NCBI GenBank assembly: GCA_050011895.1
Contig: JBEKIF010000002.1
Location: forward strand, 132,732-196,731
Direction: 5' to 3'
DNA length: 64,000 bases
Origin: DATBGO01 sp050011895
GTDB lineage: Bacteria > Actinomycetota > Actinomycetes > Streptosporangiales > Streptosporangiaceae
Position 1 is the stretch's first letter. Every line of letters starts with the position of its first letter. Positions 25,114 through 33,922 of this stretch are shown one piece after another. The translations under genes and the position numbers were made by a program. Under the pieces are notes generated by a model. That model was not told the DNA's origin, ran no database searches, and saw only the letters and a list, made by a program, of their open reading frames with translations.

Positions 25114-25154
25114 GCGACGCCGGGTGGCTACGGGGGCAAACCACCCGGCGTCGC
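25114..25154. terminator. Second 14-bp stem-loop
   Basis: GCGACGCCGGGTGG (25114-25127) pairs perfectly with 25141-25154 across a 13-nt loop, only 12 bp after the first hairpin. It may reinforce termination from the left or serve the minus-strand DUF3099 gene. Confidence 0.65.
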
Positions 25155-25336
25155 ATTCATCGGCGCTCCGACGGGGGCCCGGAACGCCGGCACCGGTGCC
25201 CCGGCGGGGGACCAGAGCACCGGTAAGCATGTTACACCGAACCCCCCCCTTGTGCGTCAAGACCGGACTACAAGCGGATCTCGGCACGGAGCCCGGCCGA
25301 TCCTTGCTGATCAGCCGTTTTCCGGTGGCCCTTTTC

Positions 25337-25741
25337 CTATCCCGATCCGCTCGTCTGGCCAGACTCGCCGTTGTTGCCCGCAGTGCCTGATTCGCCGGAG
25401 CCGGTATCGCCGCGTTCCGCCGGCGCGCCGCCCGCAGGCCCTGATGGCGAAAACCGATCCGGCAGGCGGGGCTCATAAGCCTTGAAGCCCCTGCTGGTGT
25501 TCGGCTCGCGGCCGCCGTTGGCAAAGACCACCGCGAAGTACGGAATGATGATCGCGCCCACGGCCGGGATCGCGGTCAGCCACCCGGCCCCGTTGACGAA
25601 GAGCACGACCGCTATGACAAAGCACGCCAGCCGGATGCCCATCATGATCAGGTACCGGCGCTCGCGATAGGCGATGTCGGCCGACCTGGACAGCCGTGCC
25701 TCGGTGACCAGGTGCGCGCGGTCCCGGCGGGTGGCTTTCAC
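25337..25741 (-). CDS. DUF3099 membrane protein
   Basis: A 134-residue protein with two adjacent transmembrane helices (IRLACFVIAVVLFVNGAGW and AIPAVGAIIIPYFAVVFANG) preceded by LVTEARLSRSADIAYRERRY. This order defines the DUF3099 family of actinobacteria. The C-terminal 50 residues are hydrophilic and Gly/Ser-rich. The function is unknown. In other actinobacteria the gene often lies near fabG-fabI or housekeeping genes, as here. Confidence 0.85.
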   Translation of the reverse strand: MKATRRDRAHLVTEARLSRSADIAYRERRYLIMMGIRLACFVIAVVLFVNGAGWLTAIPAVGAIIIPYFAVVFANGGREPNTSRGFKAYEPRLPDRFSPSGPAGGAPAERGDTGSGESGTAGNNGESGQTSGSG

Positions 25742-25931
25742 CCTTCCAAGGTATGCGGGCCAGGTGGCGGAGTCACCTCGGAACCCCTGCCGGTGACCTC
25801 ACTGAGCCACCCGATTTCGGCGAAGGTAAGGTCGTCGGCATGCTCCGCAGCGGTCAGGTCGGCCAGCGGGCCGATGGTGACGAGGAAATCAGCAGCGTCG
25901 GGAGTCAAGAGTGTCCAGTATGGAGGGTCAG

Positions 25932-26144
25932 ATGACGGATCGCACCTACCGCGTCACCGAGATTGTCGGCACCTCGCCTGATGGGATCGAGCCGGCGATC
26001 CGGGGGGCGCTGCACCGGGCAGGCGAGACGCTGCGGCACCTCGACTGGTTCGAGGTGACGCAGATCCGCGGCCAGATCGTGGACGGCGAGGTCGCTCATT
26101 TCCAGGTAGGGCTCAAGCTGGGTTTCCGGCTCGAAGACGCCTGA
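25932..26144 (+). CDS. Dodecin
   Basis: A 70-residue protein that would form the hollow dodecamer binding riboflavin, FMN or related flavins. The family pattern is clear: YRVTEIVGTSPDGIEPAIRG, then LDWFEVTQIRGQIVDGEVAH with the Trp that stacks on the flavin, and FQVGLKLGFRLED. The ATG at 25932 has GGAGGG seven bases upstream. Dodecins store or buffer flavins and limit their photochemical damage. Confidence 0.95.
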   Translation: MTDRTYRVTEIVGTSPDGIEPAIRGALHRAGETLRHLDWFEVTQIRGQIVDGEVAHFQVGLKLGFRLEDA

Positions 26145-26159
26145 CGGCAGCGGTGCCGG

Positions 26160-27593
26160 TCAGCTCGCCTGGCTGACCGAGGACATGTTGAAGCCGTCGA
26201 CGCGCAGCGGCGGCATCGCGGCCCGGGTGAAGTAGTCACTCCACTCGCGCGGCAGGGCCGGCCCGCTGGCGCCCGCTTCGGTGATCCGGTGCAGCATCCC
26301 CACCGGGCTCTCGTTGAACCTGAAGTTGTTGACCGCGCCGGTCACCTCGCCGTTCTCGACCAGGTAGACCCCGTCCCTGGTCAGCCCGGTGAGCAGCAAG
26401 TTCTGCGGGTCGACCTCGCGGATGTACCACAGGCAGTTCACCAGCAGCCCGCGGCTGGTGCCCCTGATCATCTCCGCCAGCGACGGTGCCTGGCCAGGTA
26501 CCTCCAGGATCAGGTTGCCGATGGCTGGAGTCACCGGTAGCGCGGACAGCGCCGCGGAATGACGGGTCTGGGTAAGCGCGGCAAGCTCGCCGCCGGAAAT
26601 CCATTCGGTGGGCCCCAGGGGCAGGCCATTGTCGAACACCGACGACTCCCGGCTGGAGGCGCGGGCGACCACGAAGGGCTCGCATAGCAGGCCGGGCGCA
26701 CCGGGATCGCTGCGGAGCGTCAGCGGCAGGCTGGCGAGCCGTTCGCCGACCCTGGTCCCGCCGCCTGGCTTGCTGAAGACCGTCCGCCCGTCCATCGCGT
26801 CCTTCGCCCCGGCCGACCAGTACAGGTAGATGAGCAGGTCGGCGACGGCGCCAGGGGAGAGCAGCGTCTCATAGGGCCCGGCAGGCAGCTCGACCTGCGT
26901 GGCCGCCCAGTCAAGCTGGGTGGCCAGGCCGGCCTGCATGCCGGCCACCTGGATGTCGGTGAAGTCCCTGGTGGCCGCGCCAGCCCAGGCGGACCTGGTG
27001 AGATCAGCGGATTTCGCGTTGAGCTCAGCTCGCCCGGCTGGCTGGTCGTGCCGGAGCCGCAGCCCGGTGGAGCTGCCGAGGAACTCCGACGTCACGGAGT
27101 GCTGCGCGAACCCGTACAGCCGTTGGCCGGCCGCCGCCGCCACCGCGAACGCATCACCGAGCGACCCCGCGAACCCGCTGAACACGCTCGGGCCGGTACC
27201 GCTCGCCGGATCGTCCCAGGCAGGTCCGACGTCCGGGCTGGCAGCGGCGTCCGCCGCCCCGGCAGCCGAACGGGTGTCCGGGCCGAGCAGCGGCTGCGCG
27301 TCCGGCGCTGGCGGCCCATCGGCTGCCGTCTGCTCCGCCTCGGCCACCAGATCGGGGATCTGGTCTGCGCGGACGCCGGCTCTCGAGACCACCCCGACGG
27401 CCGGCCCGGCCTGGCCGGAGCTGACCGCGATGACCGTCAGCCTGCGGGACCGCTCGACACCGTTGGTGGTGAGCGTGTTGCCGGCCCACCGAAGATTGGC
27501 CGACGAAGTCTCCTCGGCGATCACGATGCAGTCGCTACCGCGGGCCGCTTGCAGGGCCCGCTCGACATCGTCCTGCGCCCGCTGCCCGGTCAT
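26160..27593 (-). CDS. TldE/PmbA-like metallopeptidase subunit
   Basis: The catalytically silent partner of a TldD/TldE protease, a cytosolic heterodimer that degrades unfolded peptides or trims modified peptides. It is 477 residues and has the PmbA/TldE core (AVADLLIYLYWSAGA, LILEVPGQAPSLAEMIRGTSRGLLV, CLWYIREVDPQNLLLTGLTRDGVYLVENGEV) but no HExxxH motif. Its start overlaps the tldD-like stop by 4 bp, so expression is coupled. No peptide-modification cluster lies nearby, so a general role is more likely. Confidence 0.88.
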   Translation of the reverse strand: MTGQRAQDDVERALQAARGSDCIVIAEETSSANLRWAGNTLTTNGVERSRRLTVIAVSSGQAGPAVGVVSRAGVRADQIPDLVAEAEQTAADGPPAPDAQPLLGPDTRSAAGAADAAASPDVGPAWDDPASGTGPSVFSGFAGSLGDAFAVAAAAGQRLYGFAQHSVTSEFLGSSTGLRLRHDQPAGRAELNAKSADLTRSAWAGAATRDFTDIQVAGMQAGLATQLDWAATQVELPAGPYETLLSPGAVADLLIYLYWSAGAKDAMDGRTVFSKPGGGTRVGERLASLPLTLRSDPGAPGLLCEPFVVARASSRESSVFDNGLPLGPTEWISGGELAALTQTRHSAALSALPVTPAIGNLILEVPGQAPSLAEMIRGTSRGLLVNCLWYIREVDPQNLLLTGLTRDGVYLVENGEVTGAVNNFRFNESPVGMLHRITEAGASGPALPREWSDYFTRAAMPPLRVDGFNMSSVSQAS

Positions 27594-29119
27594 GCCGATC
27601 CCTCTTCCGCGGTGTTGAGTATCCGCACGGCCCGCATCAGCACTGCAGGACAGCCGTGACTGACCGGCGCGACCTGGCCCGGCTGGCCCTTACCGCAGTT
27701 GAACGCGCCGAACAGCGCGTAGGTCTGCGGGCCGCCGACGGCTTCCATGGAGTTCCAGAAATCCGTCGTCGTGGCCTGGTAGGCGACATCCCTCAGCTGG
27801 CCGGCCAGCCGGCCGTGGGCAATGCGGAAGAACCGCTGGCCGGTGAACTGGAAGTTGTACCGCTGCATGTCGATCGACCAGCTCTTATCGCCGACCACGT
27901 AGATGCCCTGCTCGACGCCGGCGATCAGCTCCGCGGTGGACGGGCCGCCAGCGGCGGGCTGCAGGGAGACGTTGGCCATCCGCTGGATAGGCATATGGCC
28001 AGGCGAATCGGCGAACGCACAGCCGTTCGAGCGGGCCAGCCCGCACCGCTGCGCGATCCTGCGGTCCAGCTGGTATCCGGTCAGTACGCCCCCCGAGATC
28101 AGGTCCCAGGACTGGGCCCGCACGCCCTCATCGTCATAGCCGACCGAGGCCAGGCCGTGCTCGGCGGTGCGGTCCCCGGTGACGTGCATCAGCGGCGAGC
28201 CGTATTGCAGGCTGCCCAGCTTGTCCGGGGTGGCGAACGAGGTGCCCGCGTAGGCTGCCTCATAGCCAAGGGCCCGGTCGAGCTCGGTCGCATGGCCGAT
28301 GGACTCGTGGATGGTCAGGAACAGGTTGGAAGGGTCAATCACCAGGTCGTAGCGACCCGCCCGGACCGAGGGCGCGGCCAGCTTGGCCGCGAGCAGCTCC
28401 GGCATCTCGGCCAGCTCGGCGGGGAAGTCCCAGCCGGTTCCTGTCAGGTACTCGTAACCGCGGCCGGCCGGCGGCCCGACCGTGCGCATCGTCTCGAACC
28501 TGCCGTCTGCCTCCAGCGACACCGCGGTGAGCGCCGGGTGCACCCTGACCCGCTGCTGTGTCGCCGTGGTGCCGCCATCGCAGTAGAACTTGCATTCCTT
28601 GACCGCGAGCAGGGACGCGTCGACGTGATCGATCCTGGCCTGGCCGAGCAGGCCCGAGCTCCAGTCCGCCAGCAGCGCTACCTTCTCCGCTGCGCTGACA
28701 CTGAACGGATCGATCTCGTAGGCGGAGATCCAGCTGACGTCGCCGTAGGCGGGCTCGGCGGCAAGCTCGATCGGCTCGGTGTTGATCGGAGCGGCAACCC
28801 TGGCTAGCTCGACGGCCTCGGTGGCCGCGCGAACCGCGGCCTGCATCGACAGCTCGGCGGCGGACGCGAAACCCCACGTCCCGTCCACCACGACCCGGAC
28901 AGCCAGGCCGATCTCGGCTGAATCGATGAGGGTCTCGAGCGAAGCGTCGGAAAGCCCGATGTGCTGCCCCCTGATGAGTTCCGCACGGAAGTCCGCGTGC
29001 TCGGCACCTAGGTCGGCCGCCCGCTGCAGCGCCGCGCCGGCCAGCTCCCGCAATGGGTAGCCGGTGAACTCCGGGTCGAACCGCTGTTCTGGCTGGCTGT
29101 TGGCTGCGCTGTCATCCAC
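27590..29119 (-). CDS. TldD-like metallopeptidase, active subunit
   Basis: Zinc metallopeptidase of the TldD family, paired with the TldE-like gene downstream. The catalytic helix HESIGHATELDR carries the HExxxH zinc site near residue 250, and a late Cys and Gly-rich region (TGYQLDRRIAQRCG, FNCGKGQPGQ) completes the fold. I chose the GTG at 29119 (VDDSAANSQPEQRF), giving 509 residues; starts further upstream (to 29176) encode an unconserved Gly/Arg stretch. Substrate peptides are unknown. Confidence 0.88.
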   Translation of the reverse strand: MDDSAANSQPEQRFDPEFTGYPLRELAGAALQRAADLGAEHADFRAELIRGQHIGLSDASLETLIDSAEIGLAVRVVVDGTWGFASAAELSMQAAVRAATEAVELARVAAPINTEPIELAAEPAYGDVSWISAYEIDPFSVSAAEKVALLADWSSGLLGQARIDHVDASLLAVKECKFYCDGGTTATQQRVRVHPALTAVSLEADGRFETMRTVGPPAGRGYEYLTGTGWDFPAELAEMPELLAAKLAAPSVRAGRYDLVIDPSNLFLTIHESIGHATELDRALGYEAAYAGTSFATPDKLGSLQYGSPLMHVTGDRTAEHGLASVGYDDEGVRAQSWDLISGGVLTGYQLDRRIAQRCGLARSNGCAFADSPGHMPIQRMANVSLQPAAGGPSTAELIAGVEQGIYVVGDKSWSIDMQRYNFQFTGQRFFRIAHGRLAGQLRDVAYQATTTDFWNSMEAVGGPQTYALFGAFNCGKGQPGQVAPVSHGCPAVLMRAVRILNTAEEGSA

Positions 29120-29218
29120 GGCAGGCCAACCTATCCCACGCCGGCACCCACCGGGCTGGCCAGGTACGCTCGCCACGATCGGACTGGCCGTCTCGCAGCT
29201 ACGGAGGTGTCCTCAGGC

Positions 29219-29923
29219 ATGGCTCGATCTGTCCTGGTAACCGGTGGCAACCGAGGGATCGGGCTGGCGATCGCCCGCCGGCTCGCGGCCGGTGGCGATG
29301 CGGTGACCATCACCTCACGCTCCGGGCACGATGTCGAAGGACTGACGGTCGCGCCCTGCGACGTGCGCGACCCGGCGGCCGTTGACTCGGCTTTCGCTGC
29401 CGCCGAAGCCGCGCACGGACCGGTCGAGGTCCTGGTGGCCAACGCAGGCACCACCCGCGACCAGCTGCTCGCGCTGATGAGCGAGGAGCATTTCGCCGAG
29501 GTCATCGACACCAACCTGGCCGGGGCCTACCGGGTGGCCAAGCGGGCCTCCCGGCCGATGATCAGGATGCGCCGCGGCCGGATCATCTTCATCTCCTCAG
29601 TGGTCGGCATGCTCGGATCGGCCGGCCAGGCGAACTACGCGGCATCGAAGGCAGGCCTCATCGGCCTGGCCCGGTCGCTGGCCCGTGAGCTGGGGAGCCG
29701 GGGCATCACTGTCAACGTCGTGGCGCCTGGCTTCGTGGACACAGACATGACGGCCGCGCTGCCCGAGGACAGGAGGAAGGCCATCCTGGCCGGCATTCCG
29801 CTCGGCCGCTACGCATCGGCCGGCGAGGTCGCCGCGGCCGTCGAATTCCTGGCCTCGGCCGACGCGGCCTATATCACCGGAGCCGTCATCCCCGTCGACG
29901 GCGGCCTCGGCATGGGCCACTGA
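29219..29923 (+). CDS. fabG: 3-oxoacyl-ACP reductase
   Basis: NADPH-dependent short-chain dehydrogenase that reduces beta-ketoacyl-ACP in fatty-acid synthesis. It shows the cofactor motif VTGGNRGIGLAIA, the catalytic Ser in ISSVVGMLGS, and Tyr140-Ala-Ala-Ser-Lys144 (NYAASKAG), then VNVVAPGFVDTDMT. The ATG at 29219 has GGAGGTG upstream and gives 234 residues. It is immediately followed by fabI, the same pairing as mabA-inhA in mycobacteria. Confidence 0.93.
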   Translation: MARSVLVTGGNRGIGLAIARRLAAGGDAVTITSRSGHDVEGLTVAPCDVRDPAAVDSAFAAAEAAHGPVEVLVANAGTTRDQLLALMSEEHFAEVIDTNLAGAYRVAKRASRPMIRMRRGRIIFISSVVGMLGSAGQANYAASKAGLIGLARSLARELGSRGITVNVVAPGFVDTDMTAALPEDRRKAILAGIPLGRYASAGEVAAAVEFLASADAAYITGAVIPVDGGLGMGH

Positions 29924-29959
29924 GAGCGGGCCAGCGTTTGGCCGGCGAAAGGACGCACG

Positions 29960-30724
29960 ATGGGAATCCTTGACGGAAAGCGGATCCTGGTGACGGGGGT
30001 GCTGACCGACGCCTCGATAGCCTTCCACGTGGCGCGGATCGCCCAGCGCGAGGGCGCAACGGTGGTGCTGACCGGATTCGGGCGGCTGAGCCTGGTCAAG
30101 CGGATCGCCAGGCGGCTCCCGCATCCGCCGCCGGTGCTCGAACTCGACGTCACCGACACCGGCCAGCTCAGCTCCCTGGCTGAGCGCGTGTCGGCGCACG
30201 TGGACGGGCTGGACGGGGTGGTGCACAGCATCGGCAACGCGCCCGCCTCGGCGCTCGGCGGCAATTTCCTGCAGACGCCGTGGGAGGACGTGGCCGCGGC
30301 ATTGCACGTCTCGACCTACTCGCTCAAGGCGCTGGCCATGGCGGCGCTGCCGCTGATGGGAACCGGCGGGGCGATCGTCGGGATGGACTTCGACGCGAGC
30401 CGTGCCTGGCCTTCCTACGACTGGATGGGCGTGGCCAAGGCCGGCCTGGAGTCCTGCTCCCGCTATCTGGCCCGGGACCTCGGCCCGCGGGGCATCCGGG
30501 TGAACCTGATGGCGGCCGGGCCGCTGCGGACCATGGCGGCCAAGAGCATCCCTGGCTTCGACGGGTTCGAGACGATATGGGCCGAGCGCGCCCCGCTCGG
30601 CTGGAACCTGTCCGACCCTGAGCCGGCCGCGCGCGCCTGCGTGGCGCTGCTGTCGGACTGGTTCCCCGCCACCACCGGCGAGATCGTGCACGTCGACGGC
30701 GGAGTTCACGCGATCGGAGCCTGA
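29960..30724 (+). CDS. fabI: Enoyl-ACP reductase (NADH), InhA/FabI type
   Basis: Reduces the enoyl-ACP double bond in the last step of each elongation cycle. The N-terminal ILVTGVLTDASIAFHVARIA is the FabI/InhA nucleotide-binding signature. Catalytic Tyr153 and Lys160 are in YDWMGVAKAG, the Tyr-x6-Lys spacing of InhA. The C-terminal segment FPATTGEIVHVDGGVHAIG is the substrate-loop end. The 254-residue length fits the family. It would be the target of triclosan-type inhibitors and it is in the fabG operon. Confidence 0.95.
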   Translation: MGILDGKRILVTGVLTDASIAFHVARIAQREGATVVLTGFGRLSLVKRIARRLPHPPPVLELDVTDTGQLSSLAERVSAHVDGLDGVVHSIGNAPASALGGNFLQTPWEDVAAALHVSTYSLKALAMAALPLMGTGGAIVGMDFDASRAWPSYDWMGVAKAGLESCSRYLARDLGPRGIRVNLMAAGPLRTMAAKSIPGFDGFETIWAERAPLGWNLSDPEPAARACVALLSDWFPATTGEIVHVDGGVHAIGA

Positions 30725-30795
30725 TCCCGGCGCCGCCGGCCGCCATCAGGGACGCCAGCCGTACCAGCCGGGCGCTGACCCGGGCGGGTACCCCT

Positions 30796-30801
30796 TATTG
30801 T
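30796..30801 (+). promoter_or_regulatory. Possible -10 box of a leaderless mRNA
   Basis: TATTGT lies six bases before the GTG at 30808 of the histidine phosphatase gene. In actinobacteria this spacing often marks leaderless transcription beginning at the start codon. A G-rich stretch between the two could instead act as a Shine-Dalgarno sequence. Confidence 0.4.
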
Positions 30802-30807
30802 CGGGGG

Positions 30808-31572
30808 GTGACCTTGGTTCTTCTCGTGCGGCATGGCCTGACCGCGACAACAGGCGGGGTGCTGACCGGCTGGACGCCTGGCGTATCGCTGGACGACCGG
30901 GGCCGCGCCCAGGCGGCCGCCCTGGCGGCGCGGCTTGCGCCGGTGCGGCTGGACGCCATTATCTCGAGCCCGCTGGAACGGTGCTTGCAGACCGCCGAGG
31001 CGATCGCCGCGGCCGGCGGCCCTGCGGTGCGCCAAGACGAGCGGCTCGGTGAGTGCCGGTACGGCGACTGGACAGGCAAGCCGCTCAAACGGCTGGCACG
31101 GGAGCCGCTCTGGCGTGTCGTCCAGGCTCATCCGAGCGCCGCGCGGTTCCCTGGCGAAGGCGGTGAGTCCATGCTGGACATGCAGCACCGGGCGGTCAGC
31201 GCGGTGCGCGACTTGAATGCCACGCTCGGCGCCAAGGCGGCCTATCTGATCTGCTCTCATGGTGACGTGATCAAGGCGGTGATTGCCGATAGCCTCGGCA
31301 TGCACCTCGACATGCTGCAGCGGATACAGGTCGACCCCTGCTCGCTGAGCGTGATCCGCTATACCCCGCTGCGCCCGTTCCTGCTGCGGATGAACGACAC
31401 CGGCGGCGGAGTCGAGGGCCTGGCGGCGAATCGGTCCGGCGCGGCGGCTCACGGGGAAAGCGATGCGGCCGTCGGCGGCGGGGCCGGCGGCGCGGCCGCA
31501 GCGGACGGCGGTCTCGCGGCACCCGTCGGCGGGGCTGGCGGCGCGGCGCCAAGCGGCGGAACTGGAAGATAG
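30808..31572 (+). CDS. Histidine phosphatase family protein, MSMEG_4193-like
   Basis: A 254-residue phosphatase or phosphoglycerate-mutase-like protein. The catalytic His is in VRHGLTATTGG (residues 7-17), the second conserved block is SSPLERCLQTAEAI, and the proton-donor region and last His are in YLICSHGDVIKAV. The C-terminal 45 residues are Gly/Ala-rich. It starts an operon with DUF3090 and SCO1664-type genes; this trio is conserved in actinobacteria. The substrate is unknown; MSMEG_4193 homologues have been called probable phosphoglycerate mutases without proof. Confidence 0.88.
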   Translation: MTLVLLVRHGLTATTGGVLTGWTPGVSLDDRGRAQAAALAARLAPVRLDAIISSPLERCLQTAEAIAAAGGPAVRQDERLGECRYGDWTGKPLKRLAREPLWRVVQAHPSAARFPGEGGESMLDMQHRAVSAVRDLNATLGAKAAYLICSHGDVIKAVIADSLGMHLDMLQRIQVDPCSLSVIRYTPLRPFLLRMNDTGGGVEGLAANRSGAAAHGESDAAVGGGAGGAAAADGGLAAPVGGAGGAAPSGGTGR

Positions 31573-31576
31573 GACC

Positions 31577-32137
31577 ATGCCAGTCTTTTCCTACGATCCC
31601 CCGGACCGGTTCGTGGCCGGGACGGTTGGCCAGCCCGGTGAGCGTACTTTCTACCTGCAGGCCAGCGCGGGCCCGAGGATCACCAGCGTTGCCCTCGAGA
31701 AGGTGCAGGTGAGCAGGCTCGCGGAACGTCTCGACGAGCTTCTTGACGACGAACTCAGGCAGGCAGGCCCGGACTCGGAGGTGCCAGCGGAGGCGCCTGC
31801 CAGCCTCGCCGATGATGAGCCGCTCGACCTGCCGTTGCTTGAGGAGTTCCGGGTGGGCGTCATCGCGCTGGCATGGGATCGTGACGAGCAGCGCATCGTG
31901 ATCGAGGTTCAGGAAGAAACGGATTCGCCCGTCGAGCCGCTAGCCGATGACGTCCCCGATGACGGGCCCGGGGTGCTGCGGGTCCGGATCACGGCCACCG
32001 CCGCGCGGGCGTTTTCCCGGCGGGCTCTCCAGCTGGTCGGCCAGGGCCGGGCGCCGTGCCCGCTGTGCGGCCTGCCGCTCGACGCAAGCGGGCACGTGTG
32101 CCCCCGGCAGAACGGCCATCGAGCCGGCCATGCGTGA
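31577..32137 (+). CDS. DUF3090 domain-containing protein
   Basis: A 186-residue conserved actinobacterial protein of unknown function. It starts MPVFSYDPPDRFVAGTVGQP and has FYLQA and ALEKVQVSRLAERLDELLD blocks. It ends with a small zinc-ribbon-like motif CPLCGLPLDASGHVCPRQNGH. The ATG at 31577 lies 4 bp after the phosphatase stop; the stop overlaps the next gene by 8 bp. Conserved association with the phosphatase and the kinase-like protein suggests a shared pathway. Confidence 0.9.
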   Translation: MPVFSYDPPDRFVAGTVGQPGERTFYLQASAGPRITSVALEKVQVSRLAERLDELLDDELRQAGPDSEVPAEAPASLADDEPLDLPLLEEFRVGVIALAWDRDEQRIVIEVQEETDSPVEPLADDVPDDGPGVLRVRITATAARAFSRRALQLVGQGRAPCPLCGLPLDASGHVCPRQNGHRAGHA

Positions 32138-32912
32138 ACCACCGCACCGCGGCGAGCGGCAGCCAGCTGCGCCGCCCGGTCCCGCGGGTGCCAGCGACGC
32201 AGCCGGGCCCGCCCTCGACCTGCTCGCCCAGGGCAGCCTTGACGTGCAGGGCAGGCTCGTCATGGCCTCCAACGAGACGTTCTACTGCACCCTGCGCCAC
32301 GGGGAACGCGAGGCGGCCTGCGTCTACAAGCCGGTGGCGGGGGAACGCCCGCTCTGGGATTTCCCCTCAGGCACGCTGGCGGGCCGCGAGGTGGCCGCCT
32401 ACCAGGTCTCGGAGGCCGCGGGCTGGCACCTCGTCCCGCCGACGGTCTACCGGGACGGCCCGTTCGGCCCCGGCATGTGCCAGCTCTGGGTCGACGCGGA
32501 CCCTTCGGTTGACCTGGTTGCACTGGCCCGCCGGACCGATCACGGCGCGTTGCGGGAGATGGCCGTCTTCGACGCGGTCGTGAACAATGCCGACCGGAAG
32601 ATCGGCCACCTGCTGCCGACCGCCGACGGCGCGCTGTTCGGCTGTGACCACGGTGTCTGCTTCGGCGAGGACTACAAGCTCCGCACCGTGCTGTGGCAAT
32701 GGCGGGGCAAGAGCCTGCCCGGCAGCGCCGTTGACGCGCTCGGGGTGCTGCAGCGGGCGCTCGCCGCGGACGGCCTCGGTGCCAAGCTGGGCCGATGGCT
32801 GGCTCCTGGCGAGGTGACGGCCACCAGGCAGCGGATAGACCTGCTGCTCAGGCACCGGGTGCATCCCTACCCGCCCGACGACTGGCCTGCGGTTCCCTGG
32901 CCGCCGGTGTGA
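32130..32912 (+). CDS. SCO1664-family protein, kinase-like
   Basis: A 260-residue protein. The motifs CVYKPVAGERPLWDFPSG near the middle of the N-terminal half, AVFDAVVNNADRKIGHLL, and LFGCDHGVCFGED resemble the catalytic Lys, N-x-D-R loop and D-x-G metal site of PI3-kinase/HipA-like folds. This suggests an ATP-dependent phosphotransferase acting on an unknown target. The ATG at 32130 overlaps the DUF3090 stop. Third gene of the conserved phosphatase, DUF3090, kinase-like operon. Confidence 0.85.
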   Translation: MREPPHRGERQPAAPPGPAGASDAAGPALDLLAQGSLDVQGRLVMASNETFYCTLRHGEREAACVYKPVAGERPLWDFPSGTLAGREVAAYQVSEAAGWHLVPPTVYRDGPFGPGMCQLWVDADPSVDLVALARRTDHGALREMAVFDAVVNNADRKIGHLLPTADGALFGCDHGVCFGEDYKLRTVLWQWRGKSLPGSAVDALGVLQRALAADGLGAKLGRWLAPGEVTATRQRIDLLLRHRVHPYPPDDWPAVPWPPV

Positions 32913-32930
32913 GGACGAGCGCGCCCGGCG

Positions 32931-33686
32931 CTATCCGCGGTCGCCGCGACGGCGCAGGTACCGCTCGAACTCGCGGGCGATGGCGTCGCCGGTGGCCTCG
33001 GGCAGGTCGGTCGCGTCCTTTGCTTCCTCCAGGGTCCGCACATAGTCGGCGACCTCGGCGTCGGCGTCAGCCAGCTCGTCCACGCCGCGCTCCCATGCCC
33101 TGGCGTCATCGGGCAGGTCAGCAAGCGGCAAGGTCATGTCGAGGATGTCTTCAACGCCCCGCAGCAGCGCGAGCGTGGCCTTGGGACTTGGCGGCTGGGC
33201 CACGTAATGGGGCACTGCCGCCCATAGCGAGACAGATGGGATTCCTGCCGCGGCACAGGCGTGCTGTAGCACGCCCACGATCCCGGTAGGCCCCTTGTAA
33301 TCGACCGGGTCCACATGGAGCTGCGCGGCGAGCGCGGTGTCGGATGCAGCGGCATTGACCGGAACCGGCCGGGTGTGCGGCGAGTCCGCGAGCAGCGCTC
33401 CGAGCAGGACCACAAGCTCGGCGCCCAGCCCGGTAAAGGCCGCCACGAGCTCGTCGCTGAAGGACCGCCAGCGCATATTGGGCTCGATCCCGTGCACCAG
33501 GACCAGGTCCCGGTCCACGCCATCGGGCCGTGCCAGCGACAGCCGGGTCGTGGGCCAGATCAGCCGCTCGGTCTGGCCGTCGGTAACCTCCATCACCGGC
33601 CGCGTCACCTGGAAGTCGTAGAAATCCTCGGGATCGATTTCGCCGATAGGCCTCGCCTGCCAGGCGGTACCGAGATGGCTGATCAC
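32931..33686 (-). CDS. PAC2 family protein with disrupted N-terminus
   Basis: PAC2 proteins resemble eukaryotic proteasome-assembly chaperones. The visible 251 residues contain DFYDFQVTRPVMEV, HGIEPNMRWRSF, GIVGVLQHACAAAGIPSVSLW and a charged C-terminus. The family's N-terminal core IELEAAG, then AVIAAFEGWNDAGEAAS, reads in frame upstream to 33779, yet no ATG, GTG or TTG precedes it; a GTG at 33789 after AAGGAGGTG is out of frame by a 4-bp AGAG insertion. Translation may begin at the GTG at 33686, losing this core, or at an ATC at 33776. An assembly error is also possible. Confidence 0.75.
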   Translation of the reverse strand: MISHLGTAWQARPIGEIDPEDFYDFQVTRPVMEVTDGQTERLIWPTTRLSLARPDGVDRDLVLVHGIEPNMRWRSFSDELVAAFTGLGAELVVLLGALLADSPHTRPVPVNAAASDTALAAQLHVDPVDYKGPTGIVGVLQHACAAAGIPSVSLWAAVPHYVAQPPSPKATLALLRGVEDILDMTLPLADLPDDARAWERGVDELADADAEVADYVRTLEEAKDATDLPEATGDAIAREFERYLRRRGDRG

Positions 33687-33922
33687 CCCGCTAGCTGCCT
33701 CGCCAGCGTCGTTCCAGCCTTCGAATGCCGCTATGACAGCAGGTGAGCTGAGCTTGCCTGCGGCCTCAAGCTCGATCTCTCACCACCTCCTTCGTTATCC
33801 CGGTCCCAGGTTACGTGCTTGGCGATGATCCGCGGGAGGGTGGCCGGCCGCCGTCCGGCCGCTGGCGCCCCGGCCGCCGGCGCCCGAGCCTGCCGGGCGC
33901 GGGCACCTAGAATAAGGTCACT

